Of a DNA stretch of 13,601 nucleotides, positions 1 through 8,000 are shown in pieces. Source of the DNA: an uncultured Bacteroidota bacterium (lineage in GTDB: Bacteria; Bacteroidota; Bacteroidia; Flavobacteriales; Flavobacteriaceae). The notes under the pieces were generated by a model. That model ran no database searches. It had not been told where the DNA came from and saw nothing but the letters and a program-made list of their open reading frames with translations. The translations under genes were made by a program, and so were the position numbers. The stretch is taken from positions 1 to 13,601 of the forward strand of contig CAIRNC010000341.1 of the NCBI GenBank assembly GCA_903879875.1, read 5' to 3'. How positions within the stretch are numbered: position 1 is the stretch's first letter; each line of letters opens with the position of its first letter.

Positions 1-290
1 TAAAAGCAATGGGCTTTTCTGGCCCTGATGTTACCCAAATCTTTTTAACCGAAGCAATTGTAATAGGTATTATTGGCGGATTTGTAGGTTTAGGCTTTGG
101 TTACTTAATAGCCAACTTAGTAAACAAAATACCATTTGAAGTGGCTGGGTTGCATTCACTACCGATGGCATATACACTAAAAGATTATGTACTCGCATTT
201 ATGTTTGGTTTAATCACCACATTTATTGCAGGGTATATACCAGCAAGAAAGGCTTCAAAAATTGATCCCGTAACCATTATAAGAGGATAA
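1..290 (+). CDS. ABC transporter permease, FtsX/MacB-LolC type (C-terminal part, 5' end outside window)
   Basis: The reading frame is open from the left edge (first whole codon at base 3) to TAA at 288-290, so only about 95 C-terminal residues are visible. They match the end of an FtsX-like permease domain: a KAMGFS-type coupling-helix segment, a hydrophobic membrane helix (IGIIGGFVGLGFGYLIA), a periplasmic stretch, a second helix (YVLAFMFGLITTFIAGYIPA), and the family's usual ending PARKASKIDPVTIIRG. Proteins of this family are inner-membrane subunits of mechanotransmission ABC systems (LolCDE, MacAB) that move lipoproteins or expel substrates from the periplasm. The next gene, 2 bases downstream, is the matching ATPase, so the two form an operon. 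The substrate cannot be told from this fragment. The ATG at base 9 is internal and not the start. Confidence 0.88.
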   Translation, partial: KAMGFSGPDVTQIFLTEAIVIGIIGGFVGLGFGYLIANLVNKIPFEVAGLHSLPMAYTLKDYVLAFMFGLITTFIAGYIPARKASKIDPVTIIRG

Positions 291-292
291 TT

Positions 293-970
293 ATGCAGAA
301 TGATATCATTTTAAAGGCAGATAATATTGTTAAATATTTTTACGAACCTGATAAGTTTCAAGTACTAAAAAAAATAGGTTTTGAAGTTAAAAAAGGCGAA
401 TTTCTAGCCTTAGTAGGTAAATCCGGTAGCGGTAAATCTACTTTGTTGTATGTATTATCTACTATGGATACCGATTATGAAGGCAGCTTAACCATTAAGG
501 ACACAGTATTGACTAATAAAAAGCAAAATGAGTTAGCAGCTTTTCGAAATGAACATATTGGTTTTGTATTCCAATTTCATTATTTGTTACCTGAATTTTC
601 AGCTTTAGAAAATGTAATGATACCTGCCCTAAAACTCAATAAAAAATCAAAAGAAGAAATAGAAGCAAGAGCATACGAAAATTTAAAATTATTAGGATTA
701 CATGAGCAAGCCTTAAAAAAAGCCAATAAATTATCGGGTGGGCAACAACAAAGGGTAGCCATTGCAAGGGCATTAATCAACGAGCCTTCCATTATTATGG
801 GAGATGAGCCAACTGGAAATCTAGATACCAAAAACACTAAAATTGTCTTTGATATTTTTAGAGAAATTACGCAAGAAAGAGGACAAACCATTATCGCAGT
901 AACCCACGATGATGATTTTGCCAATAATTGTGATAGGATTATTGAAATGAGTGATGGTGTGATAATTTAG
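293..970 (+). CDS. ABC transporter ATP-binding protein, LolD/MacB-like
   Basis: This 225-residue protein is a complete ABC ATPase of normal length for the LolD/MacB subfamily. Visible motifs are Walker A GKSGSGKST (residues 42-50), the signature LSGGQQQ (147-153), Walker B with D171 and catalytic E172 followed by PTGNLD, and the H-loop histidine H205 (VTHDDD). It should power the FtsX-type permease encoded just upstream (2-base gap) from the cytoplasmic face of the inner membrane. The EPTGNLD ending of Walker B is typical of the LolD/MacB/FtsE group. It could belong to a lipoprotein-release system or to a MacB-like exporter with a split permease; the missing 5' part of the partner gene prevents a decision, so no symbol is given. 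No strong terminator follows; only an AT-rich palindrome lies just past the stop. Confidence 0.93.
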   Translation: MQNDIILKADNIVKYFYEPDKFQVLKKIGFEVKKGEFLALVGKSGSGKSTLLYVLSTMDTDYEGSLTIKDTVLTNKKQNELAAFRNEHIGFVFQFHYLLPEFSALENVMIPALKLNKKSKEEIEARAYENLKLLGLHEQALKKANKLSGGQQQRVAIARALINEPSIIMGDEPTGNLDTKNTKIVFDIFREITQERGQTIIAVTHDDDFANNCDRIIEMSDGVII

Positions 971-1050
971 GCTTAATTTTAAATTAAGTACAAATTAAAG
1001 CAGGAAACAAATTAGCATAAGCCACAAATATTTAACGCTATAATTTTAAT

Positions 1051-1078
1051 TTTGAATTGATTACTAGTATTATATTTG
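1051..1078 (+). promoter_or_regulatory. Bacteroidota-type promoter for the GH16 gene
   Basis: TATATTTG at 1071-1078 fits the -7 consensus TAnnTTTG known from Bacteroides and Flavobacterium, and TTTG at 1051-1054 could be the -33 element. The 16-base gap is slightly shorter than the usual 17-23. The start codon follows 30 bases after the -7 box, which fits the gene being transcribed independently of the upstream ABC pair. Confidence 0.5.
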
Positions 1079-1108
1079 TTGCTTGTTTAATTAAACTTTA
1101 ATTATTTT

Positions 1109-2710
1109 ATGCGGAATTTTATTTTCACATGTCTGTTTTTTTCCTCGCACATTATTTATTCTCAACTTCAAACTTTAAGCGACGACTTTGAGGGAAATGG
1201 GACTATTTTAAGTTGGTATGGTGGTGATTGCGGAATGGACAATCATTTTATAAATCCATATCCATCGGTTATAAATAATTCGGGAACAGTATTAAAATAT
1301 TCCGATACTGGGGCACTTTATGCATACGTTGGTTTTAATGGGGTGGGGAATTTTAATTTAAATAACAATAGTACCTTTTCCTTAAAAATATATGTTCCTT
1401 CTAATGGACTTATTGGCAACCAAACCAATCAAATTTCATTGAAACTTCAAAATAGTTTGTTGACCGAACCTTGGTCAACACAATGCGAAATTATTAAACC
1501 CATTGTATTGAACCAATGGCAAACAATTACTTTTAATTTTGCTTCTGATACTTTTGTTAATTTCGATACTGCTTCTCCAAATCCACTGTCAAGAAACGAT
1601 TTCAATAGAGTTCTTATTCAAATAAATGGAGAAAACAACACAAGTCAAGTTGTTGCCTACCTTGATGATTTTCAATATACAGTTACAAATAATGTAATTT
1701 ATGATAATTTAGTTTGGTCGGATGAATTTGATGGAAATGGGTCAATAAATTATTTAAACTGGTTTCAGCAGACTCAATTTCCAATGGGAAATAGTTGGTT
1801 TGGCAATGAACAACAACATTATACAAACCGTATTGACAATTCGTATGTTAATAATGGCACTTTAAAAATAGTGGCAAAACGTGAACCATATACAAATCAA
1901 GGTACCACCAAACAATTTACTTCTGCACGATTGAATTCTAAATTTTCTTTTAAATACGGTAAGGTAGAGGTACGTGCCAAATTACCTGACGGAAACATGA
2001 CTTTACCTGCCATTTGGATGTTAGGTAAAAACATCAATGAGTTGGGAGCCTATTGGCAATTAAATGGATACGGAGCTGTTACTTGGCCAGCCTGTGGCGA
2101 AGTAGACATTATGGAATATTGGGGGTCTAATAACATATCAAGTGCCGTTCATCATCCAATTAATGGCGATTTATCAACAGATGAATTCACGGCAAATTAT
2201 CAAATTAAAAATGGTGTGTGTAGTGATTTTCACGTTTATGCAGTAGAATGGAATAATGAAAGAATAACATTTAGCGTTGATGGAATTAATCATCTCAATT
2301 ATGAACCATTAATTAAAAATCAATATACTTGGCCTTTTCACGCTGAACAATACATTTTATTAAACATTGCAGTGCTGCCAAGTGTAACGGCAAACTTTGT
2401 GCAATCTACAATGGAAATTGATTATGTTAGGGTATACCAACTAACAAGTTTAGGAAATAGTAATGCAACAAATGAAAATGAATTAGTGGTATTTCCAAAT
2501 CCAGTTTATGACAAGCTAAATTTAATAATTCCAGAAAATCAAATCGGAAATCGAGCAACCATTTATTCTATTTTGGGACAAGAACTCAATTCCTATATTT
2601 TAAATAATAAGCAAACCGTTATAAATTTTTCTACCTATCAAAACGGAATTTATCTTGTAAAAATAGAAACTAGTATAGGAATTACTACTTATAAAATAAG
2701 TAAGGAATAG
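1109..2710 (+). CDS. Secreted glycoside hydrolase family 16 (laminarinase-like) with T9SS sorting domain
   Basis: This is a 533-residue exported enzyme. Residues 1-18 form a signal peptide (cleavage likely at IIYS|Q). Residues about 22-190 form a beta-sandwich-like module beginning DDFEGNG and ending LDDFQYT, probably carbohydrate-binding. The GH16 catalytic domain runs from WSDEF (203-207) to MEIDYVRVYQ (435-444). It carries the hallmark ExDxxE motif as EVDIME: E331 as nucleophile, D333, and E336 as acid/base. Residues about 458-533, starting NELVVFPNP, are a type A T9SS C-terminal sorting domain, so the enzyme should cross the outer membrane through T9SS and be released or anchored to the cell surface. 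GH16 enzymes of this kind cut beta-1,3 or mixed beta-1,3/1,4-glucans; the exact glucan is not shown by the sequence. No SusC/SusD genes are next to it, so it is not in an obvious polysaccharide-utilisation locus. Confidence 0.92.
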   Translation: MRNFIFTCLFFSSHIIYSQLQTLSDDFEGNGTILSWYGGDCGMDNHFINPYPSVINNSGTVLKYSDTGALYAYVGFNGVGNFNLNNNSTFSLKIYVPSNGLIGNQTNQISLKLQNSLLTEPWSTQCEIIKPIVLNQWQTITFNFASDTFVNFDTASPNPLSRNDFNRVLIQINGENNTSQVVAYLDDFQYTVTNNVIYDNLVWSDEFDGNGSINYLNWFQQTQFPMGNSWFGNEQQHYTNRIDNSYVNNGTLKIVAKREPYTNQGTTKQFTSARLNSKFSFKYGKVEVRAKLPDGNMTLPAIWMLGKNINELGAYWQLNGYGAVTWPACGEVDIMEYWGSNNISSAVHHPINGDLSTDEFTANYQIKNGVCSDFHVYAVEWNNERITFSVDGINHLNYEPLIKNQYTWPFHAEQYILLNIAVLPSVTANFVQSTMEIDYVRVYQLTSLGNSNATNENELVVFPNPVYDKLNLIIPENQIGNRATIYSILGQELNSYILNNKQTVINFSTYQNGIYLVKIETSIGITTYKISKE

Positions 2711-2775
2711 TAGCTATTACTAGTGATGATGGTATTTATTATTTATTTTTAAACCACAAAAATTAAAAAAACATT

Positions 2776-2797
2776 GGATAATACCTATCCGTTCGTT
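2776..2797 (+). terminator. Weak hairpin, possible terminator of the GH16 gene
   Basis: GGATA (2776-2780) and TATCC (2786-2790) are inverted around a 5-base loop, followed by a T-rich stretch (GTTCGTTTT). The stem is only five pairs (six with a G-U pair) and the T tract is interrupted, so this is a weak candidate. It lies 66 bases after the GH16 stop codon and before the regulator's promoter region. Confidence 0.25.
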
Positions 2798-2860
2798 TTA
2801 TATACTAAACTAAAAAAGACAATTGATGTGCTTCATAGAAAGATAGTTAGATTGAATCTC

Positions 2861-2868
2861 TATATTTG
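2861..2868 (+). promoter_or_regulatory. -7-like promoter element for the Crp/Fnr gene
   Basis: TATATTTG is a full match to TAnnTTTG, 61 bases before the ATG, but no good TTG -33 box sits at the expected distance. A second candidate, TTCATTTG at 2874-2881, has TTG at 2852-2854 with a 19-base spacer but deviates at its second base. One of these two probably starts the regulator transcript. Confidence 0.38.
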
Positions 2869-2882
2869 CAATATTCATTTGT

Positions 2883-2899
2883 AATTGTATCATACAATT
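2883..2899. promoter_or_regulatory. Dyad in the Crp/Fnr leader, candidate autoregulatory operator
   Basis: A perfect inverted repeat has arms AATTGTA (2883-2889) and TACAATT (2893-2899) with a 3-base centre, and can equally be read as ATTGT-N5-ACAAT. It lies just downstream of the promoter-like elements and 30 bases before the start codon. A related dyad with the same half-sites occurs directly before the downstream operon (3569-3584). Crp/Fnr proteins bind such dyads as dimers, so autoregulation is a reasonable inference; the identity of the binding protein is not shown by sequence alone. Confidence 0.45.
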
Positions 2900-2929
2900 G
2901 GATTAGTCTATAAATCTTACTTTCAGAAA

Positions 2930-3490
2930 ATGGATATCATTGAATATTTAAATAAAATTCATCAATTGCCACAAGAGACACATGAATTATTAAATTCGTT
3001 GTTTAAACCAATACAACTTTCCAAAGGGACAAAAATCATGTCTTCTGAAAAAAAGTATCATAAGTTTATGTTTATTGAAGAAGGATTGGTTCGATTGTAC
3101 TACGAAAAAGAAGAAAAAGACATCACATTCCTATTTTTAGATGAAAATTCATTTAGTGCACCCATTGACTCTATTTTTTATAATTTACCCAATCAATACA
3201 ATTGGCATGTGCTTGAAGATACGACAGTCAGATTGATTGATTTTTATGCTTTTGAAAATCTATTACTAAATTTACCAATATTAGAAAGGACTGTCAGAAC
3301 GATTTTGATAGATATTGTAAAAATGATATCTGATAAGCTATATGCACTCCAATTTCAAACCGCCGAACAACGATACAACTTTATGTTAGAAAGCTATCCT
3401 AATATTTTATTACGTGCTCCGCTTGGACACATTGCTTCCTATTTGGGCATTACCCAACAAACTTTAAGTGTAATTAGAGCCAAAATATAG
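2930..3490 (+). CDS. Crp/Fnr-family transcriptional regulator
   Basis: The ATG at 2930 gives a 186-residue protein, normal for the short Crp/Fnr regulators common in Bacteroidota. An in-frame TTG at 2885 would add 15 residues, but it lies inside a DNA dyad and the added residues do not look like the family. Residues about 20-125 form the cyclic-nucleotide-binding-like beta-roll (for example FMFIEEGLVRLYYEKEEKDI), followed by a dimerisation helix. The C-terminal helix-turn-helix is APLGHIASYLGITQQTLSVI (163-182), and the protein ends at RAKI shortly after the recognition helix, as usual for this group. There is no cysteine cluster for an Fnr-type iron-sulfur centre, and the ligand is unknown. 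The recognition helix reads LSVIR where many relatives have LSRIR. It stands alone before a hairpin and the efflux operon, which it probably regulates. Confidence 0.88.
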   Translation: MDIIEYLNKIHQLPQETHELLNSLFKPIQLSKGTKIMSSEKKYHKFMFIEEGLVRLYYEKEEKDITFLFLDENSFSAPIDSIFYNLPNQYNWHVLEDTTVRLIDFYAFENLLLNLPILERTVRTILIDIVKMISDKLYALQFQTAEQRYNFMLESYPNILLRAPLGHIASYLGITQQTLSVIRAKI

Positions 3491-3514
3491 CGTCACTTTA
3501 AATTATAAGTTGCC

Positions 3515-3552
3515 AAGCATTTTTTAATATAGATTAAAAATGCTTTGCTTTT
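3515..3552. terminator. Hairpin between the Crp/Fnr gene and the efflux operon, likely terminator
   Basis: AAGCATTTTT (3515-3524) pairs perfectly with AAAAATGCTT (3536-3545) across an 11-base loop that can add a few more A-T pairs. A T-rich stretch (TGCTTTTTAT) follows. It starts 25 bases after the regulator's stop codon. The stem has few G-C pairs and its A/T-rich arms make it roughly symmetrical, so some read-through into the operon is possible. Confidence 0.45.
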
Positions 3553-3563
3553 TATACTCTTCA

Positions 3564-3590
3564 TTTGCATTGTAATAAAACAATAGCAAA
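3564..3590. promoter_or_regulatory. Dyad directly before the efflux operon, candidate operator
   Basis: An imperfect inverted repeat runs from TTTGCATTGT (3564-3573) across AATAAA to ACAATAGCAAA (3580-3590), with one unpaired base in the right arm. Its last base touches the ATG at 3591. Its core ATTGT-N6-ACAAT and the preceding TTCATTTG (3560-3567) resemble the element in the Crp/Fnr leader (2874-2898), and both elements span exactly 25 bases. If TTCATTTG serves as a -7 box, the dyad covers the transcription start, a position that suits a repressor. It could instead act in RNA as a hairpin over the start codon. Confidence 0.42.
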
Positions 3591-3986
3591 ATGAATGAAT
3601 TTAGCTTAATTTGTGGAGTACATCATTGCTTTATAATTGATGATGTCGGAATAGCCACAACGTTTCCAAAAATAAAATCCAAATTGGCAAATCAAGAAAC
3701 ACATCATGTTTCTGTTTTGTACATAAGCCAAAGCAATCAATTCATTTTTAAAAAAGAATTGGATTTGCTTGAAAAACTATTTGCGCTTCAATGCATAGTA
3801 TTTTATGAAAATACTATAGAAACTAAAGCAATTCAAGCCGCACTTGAAACCATCCTTAACATCAATGTAATGTCTGAAATGAACTTTATTGTTTCTGGTA
3901 CCAAATTATTTTCTAATAACATAGAAAACCAACTTCAATTTTTAGGAGTTAAACAAATACAAATTCAAGAACAATATTTTGTGTAA
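3591..3986 (+). CDS. Orphan, degenerate ferredoxin-reductase-like NAD-binding domain
   Basis: This 131-residue protein has no signal peptide or membrane segment. It reads like the C-terminal NAD(P)-binding half of the ferredoxin-NADP reductase superfamily without the FAD-binding half. FIIDDVGIATTF (14-25) occupies the place of the usual xIAGGTGIAPFx. VSVLYISQSNQFIFKKELDLL (about 41-61) fits the strand and the 'F+xEL' helix. FIVSGTKLFSNNIENQL (about 99-115) fits the YxCGPxxM segment. The ending VKQIQIQEQYF resembles the family's final I..E.F. The pyrophosphate-binding glycines are replaced by D17-D18, and the catalytic-region CGP is replaced by S102-G103-T104, so ordinary NAD(P)H oxidation is doubtful. 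C8 and C13 with H11-H12 form a CxxHHC cluster whose role is unknown. It is the first gene of the operon, 18 bases before the adaptor gene. The assignment rests on pattern resemblance and is moderate. Confidence 0.6.
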   Translation: MNEFSLICGVHHCFIIDDVGIATTFPKIKSKLANQETHHVSVLYISQSNQFIFKKELDLLEKLFALQCIVFYENTIETKAIQAALETILNINVMSEMNFIVSGTKLFSNNIENQLQFLGVKQIQIQEQYFV

Positions 3987-4004
3987 AATAAATTTAAAGA
4001 AAAA

Positions 4005-5039
4005 ATGAGAAAAAAAACTATTTATCCAATTATGCTAATGCTACTATTAGTAAGCTGTAAACAAAAAAATGATACGAATACAGCCATTCAACAAAGCACT
4101 ATTGCTATAAAAACCGAAGAAGTAAATAAGATAATGGCTAACGATCTCATTTCGATGAGCGGAAACATCGAAGGAAAAACCACCGTGCGTTTAGGGTTTA
4201 TGGTTGCCGGAAAAGTAAACTACATTTCGAATAAAGAAGGGCAAAACATTACTAAAAATCAGTTAATCGCTAGCCTTGACCCTGCCAATTATGCCATTGC
4301 AAAAGAAATTTCAGATGCACAAGTAAATGCTACAGCGGATGAATTTAAACGATTAAAAACCATTCACGATAGAGGGAGTGTAAGTGATGGCGATTTTTCG
4401 AAAATTAGTTTTGGATTAGATGGAGCTAAAGCCCAACAAAAATTACAAGCAAAAAACCTATCGGACACAAAATTATTTTCACCCATTAGCGGTGTTTTGC
4501 TAAAAAAACAAACAGAAGTGGGCGAAATCATAGGTGTCGGAATTCCGCTATTTGTCATTTCTGATATTAGCACTGTTAAGGTTATCGCTTATATTCCTGA
4601 AGGCGAATTACACCATATCAAATTAGGTCAAACCGCTTCGGTATTCATTTCCTCATTGGACGAAACCTATTCAGGCAAAGTAATAGAAGTAGGTTCAGCT
4701 GCGGATGTTACTTCTAGAGCATTTACCGTTAAAATTGAAATACAAAACCCTAAACAATTAATTCGACCAGGCATGATTGCCGAAGTAAAACTTTCTTCTT
4801 CTCAAGAAAAAGAAACGATTACACTTCCAGCCGAAGCCATTTTGCACGACTTAGACAATCAAAGTTATGTTTTTGTAGTAGATAAAAAGCAAAACAAAGC
4901 TTTTAAAAGAAAAATTAGTATTGGTAATGTAATCGATAATAAAATAACAATTACATCTGGACTTACTATTGGAGAAACAGTTGTTACTGCTGGGCAAACC
5001 AAATTGAATGATGGTTCATTAATTACAATTAATAAATAA
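4005..5039 (+). CDS. RND efflux periplasmic adaptor (membrane-fusion protein), lipoprotein
   Basis: This 344-residue HlyD/AcrA-type adaptor starts with a lipoprotein signal peptide ending in LLVSC, with C18 the lipidated cysteine, so it is tethered to a membrane facing the periplasm. The two biotinyl-lipoyl half-motifs are visible: GKVNYISNKEGQNITKNQLI (about 68-87) and KLFSPISGVLLKKQTEVGEI (about 156-175). They flank a short alpha-helical hairpin (QVNATADEFKRLKTIHDRGSV). A beta-barrel domain (VKVIAYIPEGEL through IRPGMIAEVKL) and a membrane-proximal domain (TLPAEAILHD to the C-terminus) follow. Adaptors of this family bridge an RND pump and its outer-membrane channel. Its partner, the fused pump-OMF protein, begins 6 bases downstream, so the genes are surely co-transcribed. 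Confidence 0.92.
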   Translation: MRKKTIYPIMLMLLLVSCKQKNDTNTAIQQSTIAIKTEEVNKIMANDLISMSGNIEGKTTVRLGFMVAGKVNYISNKEGQNITKNQLIASLDPANYAIAKEISDAQVNATADEFKRLKTIHDRGSVSDGDFSKISFGLDGAKAQQKLQAKNLSDTKLFSPISGVLLKKQTEVGEIIGVGIPLFVISDISTVKVIAYIPEGELHHIKLGQTASVFISSLDETYSGKVIEVGSAADVTSRAFTVKIEIQNPKQLIRPGMIAEVKLSSSQEKETITLPAEAILHDLDNQSYVFVVDKKQNKAFKRKISIGNVIDNKITITSGLTIGETVVTAGQTKLNDGSLITINK

Positions 5040-5045
5040 ACGACA

Positions 5046-8000
5046 ATGAATATAATACAAGCATCACTAAAGTATAAACATGTTACATTATCGGTACTGT
5101 TACTACTATTTGCTGTGGGTGTAAATTCATTATTGAATATGCCTCGCAGAGAAGATCCAAAAATAACGATTAGACAAGGACTTGTTGTTGCCTTTTTCCC
5201 AGGAGCTAATTCGGCTCAAGTAGAAGACCAAGTAACCAAGAAACTCGAACAATACCTTTTTCAATATGAAGAAGTAAACAAAGCAAAAACATATTCAACT
5301 ACAAAAGATGGTGAAGTAGTTGTAAATGTTGAACTCACTGAAAAAGTAAAACAACCCGATGTTTTTTGGAGTAAATTAAGACACCAATTGTTAATTTCAA
5401 GACAATTAGATTTGCCCGAAGGCGTTAAAGGGCCTATTGTTAACTCTGACTTTGGAGATACAGAAGCATTAGTAATAGCTTTAGAATGCAACGAGGCTAG
5501 TTATGCCCAGTTGAAGGAATATACTCAAAAATTAGAAGACAATTTGCGTACCATTCCTGCGGCTTCAAAAATAAAACGCGTTGGAGAACAAACAGAAGAA
5601 ATTGTAGTTAGCTCCAGTTCAGAAAAGCTTTCCCAATATGGTGTGCGAATGGATCAAGTAGCCCAATTACTTCAATCGCAAAACAGTATTAATGCTACGG
5701 GTAATATAAAAACCGACAATAGTAAAGCGCCTTTATATACCAATGGATATTATAACACCGAAAAAGAATTAGCCAATCAAATAGTGGGTACATCTCTAAC
5801 TGGATCGATTGTTAAACTTGGAGATGTTGCAAATCTGAAAAGAAAGTATGCCGAACCTAATAGTATTATAACGGTCAATGGCAATAAGGCCATGATGTTA
5901 ACGGTTCAAATGCATGAAGGTAATAACATTGTGAAATTTGGTGATGAAGCACAACTTAAAATTGAAGAAATAAAAAAGCAATTACCAAGTACTGTAAAAA
6001 TTACTACTATTGTAAACCAACCTCAAGTGGTAGATGAAAATATTTCTCATTTTATTAAAGAATTTTTCCTAGCCATTATTTCAGTAATTATTGTGGTGAT
6101 TCTTTTATTGCCTTTACGAATAGCAGCAGTAGCAGCAATGGCAATACCTATGACCGTTGCAGTAACTTTTGCAATAATGAATGCTATGGGTATCGAATTG
6201 CACCAAGTTTCTTTAGCCGCTTTAATCATTGTATTAGGAATGGTGGTTGATGATGCCATAGTAATTGCAGATAATTATGTAGAATTGTTAGACGAAGGCG
6301 TTGACCGATGGACTGCTGCTTGGCGAAGTGCCAATGATTTAGTAGTGCCTGTTTTAGCGGCAACGGTTACTATAATCGCCTCTTTTATGCCTATGGTTTT
6401 ATTGAATGGCACTATTGGCGAATTTATCTTTGCCTTACCTATTACGGTTGCCATAGCATTGGCATCTTCATTTTTGGTTGCAATGGTGTTGACTCCTTTG
6501 CTATGTTACACCTTCATTAAAAAAGGTTTACACGAAAAACCGCTTGAAGTTGAAAACAATAATCAAGAGAAAAAGAAAAAATTATCCTTGTTGGATTATA
6601 TGCAAAACGGATACAATTCGTTATTAGATTGGTGTGTAGTGCATCCTAAAACAACAATTATTTGCAGCTTACTTCCCATTGCATTGGCAGCTTTATTATT
6701 CTCTAATGGAATCAAACAAAAATTCTTCCCAGCTGCCGAACGAAGCCAATTTGTAATCGAATTATGGATGCCTACAGGTACCAAATTAGAAAAAACCAAT
6801 GAAGCGATTTTAAAAGCAGAAGCCTTACTAAAAGGAGATAAAAGAATAGTTACCTATGCTACCTTCACAGGAACTGCTGCTCCAAGATTTTACTATAATT
6901 TTTCGCCTGAATTTCCTGCGACAAATTATGCTCAAATAGTAATCAATACCACTACTGAACAAACTACAGATGAATTGTCGGAAGAATTGAGCAAAAAATT
7001 ACCTTCCCTTATTCCCGAAGGAACACCTTTCGTGAAACTAATGCAACAAGGAGCACCTTTAAAATCACCAATTGAGGTTAGAATAATTGGCGAAGACATC
7101 AATACAATAAAACAAATAGCAGCAAAAACAGCAACGATTATTAAAAATGAAAAAGGCAGTTTGATGGTTCGAAATGATTATGCCGAAGATTATTATGGCA
7201 TTGGCATTAAGTTAAATAACGAAGCCAATCGGTTAGGATTTACAACCACGAGCATCTCACAATCAGTTTACACTGGTTTTAGTGGTGCTGCCATTTCAAG
7301 CATTTATGAAGGTAATAATCAAGTAAATATTGTCTTTCGTTTGGATGAAAACAGCCGCCGAGGAACCAATGATTTGGAAAATATTTATTTAAAATCACCG
7401 ATTACTGGTGCAGATGTCCCTTTGCGACAAATTGCTGACTTAACTCCACAATGGCAACCAGGAAGAATTATGCACCGAAATGGAGTAAAAACACTAACGG
7501 TTCAAACGGAAACAGTAGCAGGTGTATTACCCTCTGAATTGCTAAAAGTTATAAAACCAAAAATAGATGCGCTACAACTGCCTGTTGGATATCGAATTGA
7601 GTATGGTGGTGAATTAGGTAATCAAGAAGAAACTTCAGGTCAGTTAATTACTGTTTTAATGGTTAGTATTGTGTTGATATTTTTCATACTCCTATTCCAA
7701 TTCAAAAACCTAAAAGAAGCCGCTATTGTTATGCTTACCATTCCGTTAAGTCTATTTGGAGCCATCTTCGGATTGTTTGTGACGGGCAATAATTTTAGTT
7801 TTACTGCTTTCGTCGGACTTATTGCGCTTTCAGGGATAGTGGTTAGAAATGCCATTATATTAGTGGATCATACCAACGAACTGATGAAACACGGCATGAG
7901 TATTAAAGAGGCTGCCATTGAATCAGGGAAAAGAAGGTTGCGTCCGATTTTCTTGACTGCTATGGCGGCGGCTATTGGGGTTTTACCAATGATTATTTCA

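Noticed and set aside
580..924. Minus-strand open frame of 114 codons inside the ABC ATPase gene
   Set aside because: It lies wholly opposite a gene with all ABC motifs and has no recognisable protein features; it is a shadow frame.
972..988. Palindrome CTTAATTT-T-AAATTAAG just after the ABC ATPase gene
   Set aside because: The near-pure A/T sequence has almost no loop and no T tract after it, so it is too weak to call a terminator and could arise by chance.
2885..2929. TTG start adding 15 residues to the Crp/Fnr protein
   Set aside because: The extra stretch overlaps the perfect dyad at 2883-2899 and does not resemble the family's N-terminus; ATG at 2930 gives the normal length.
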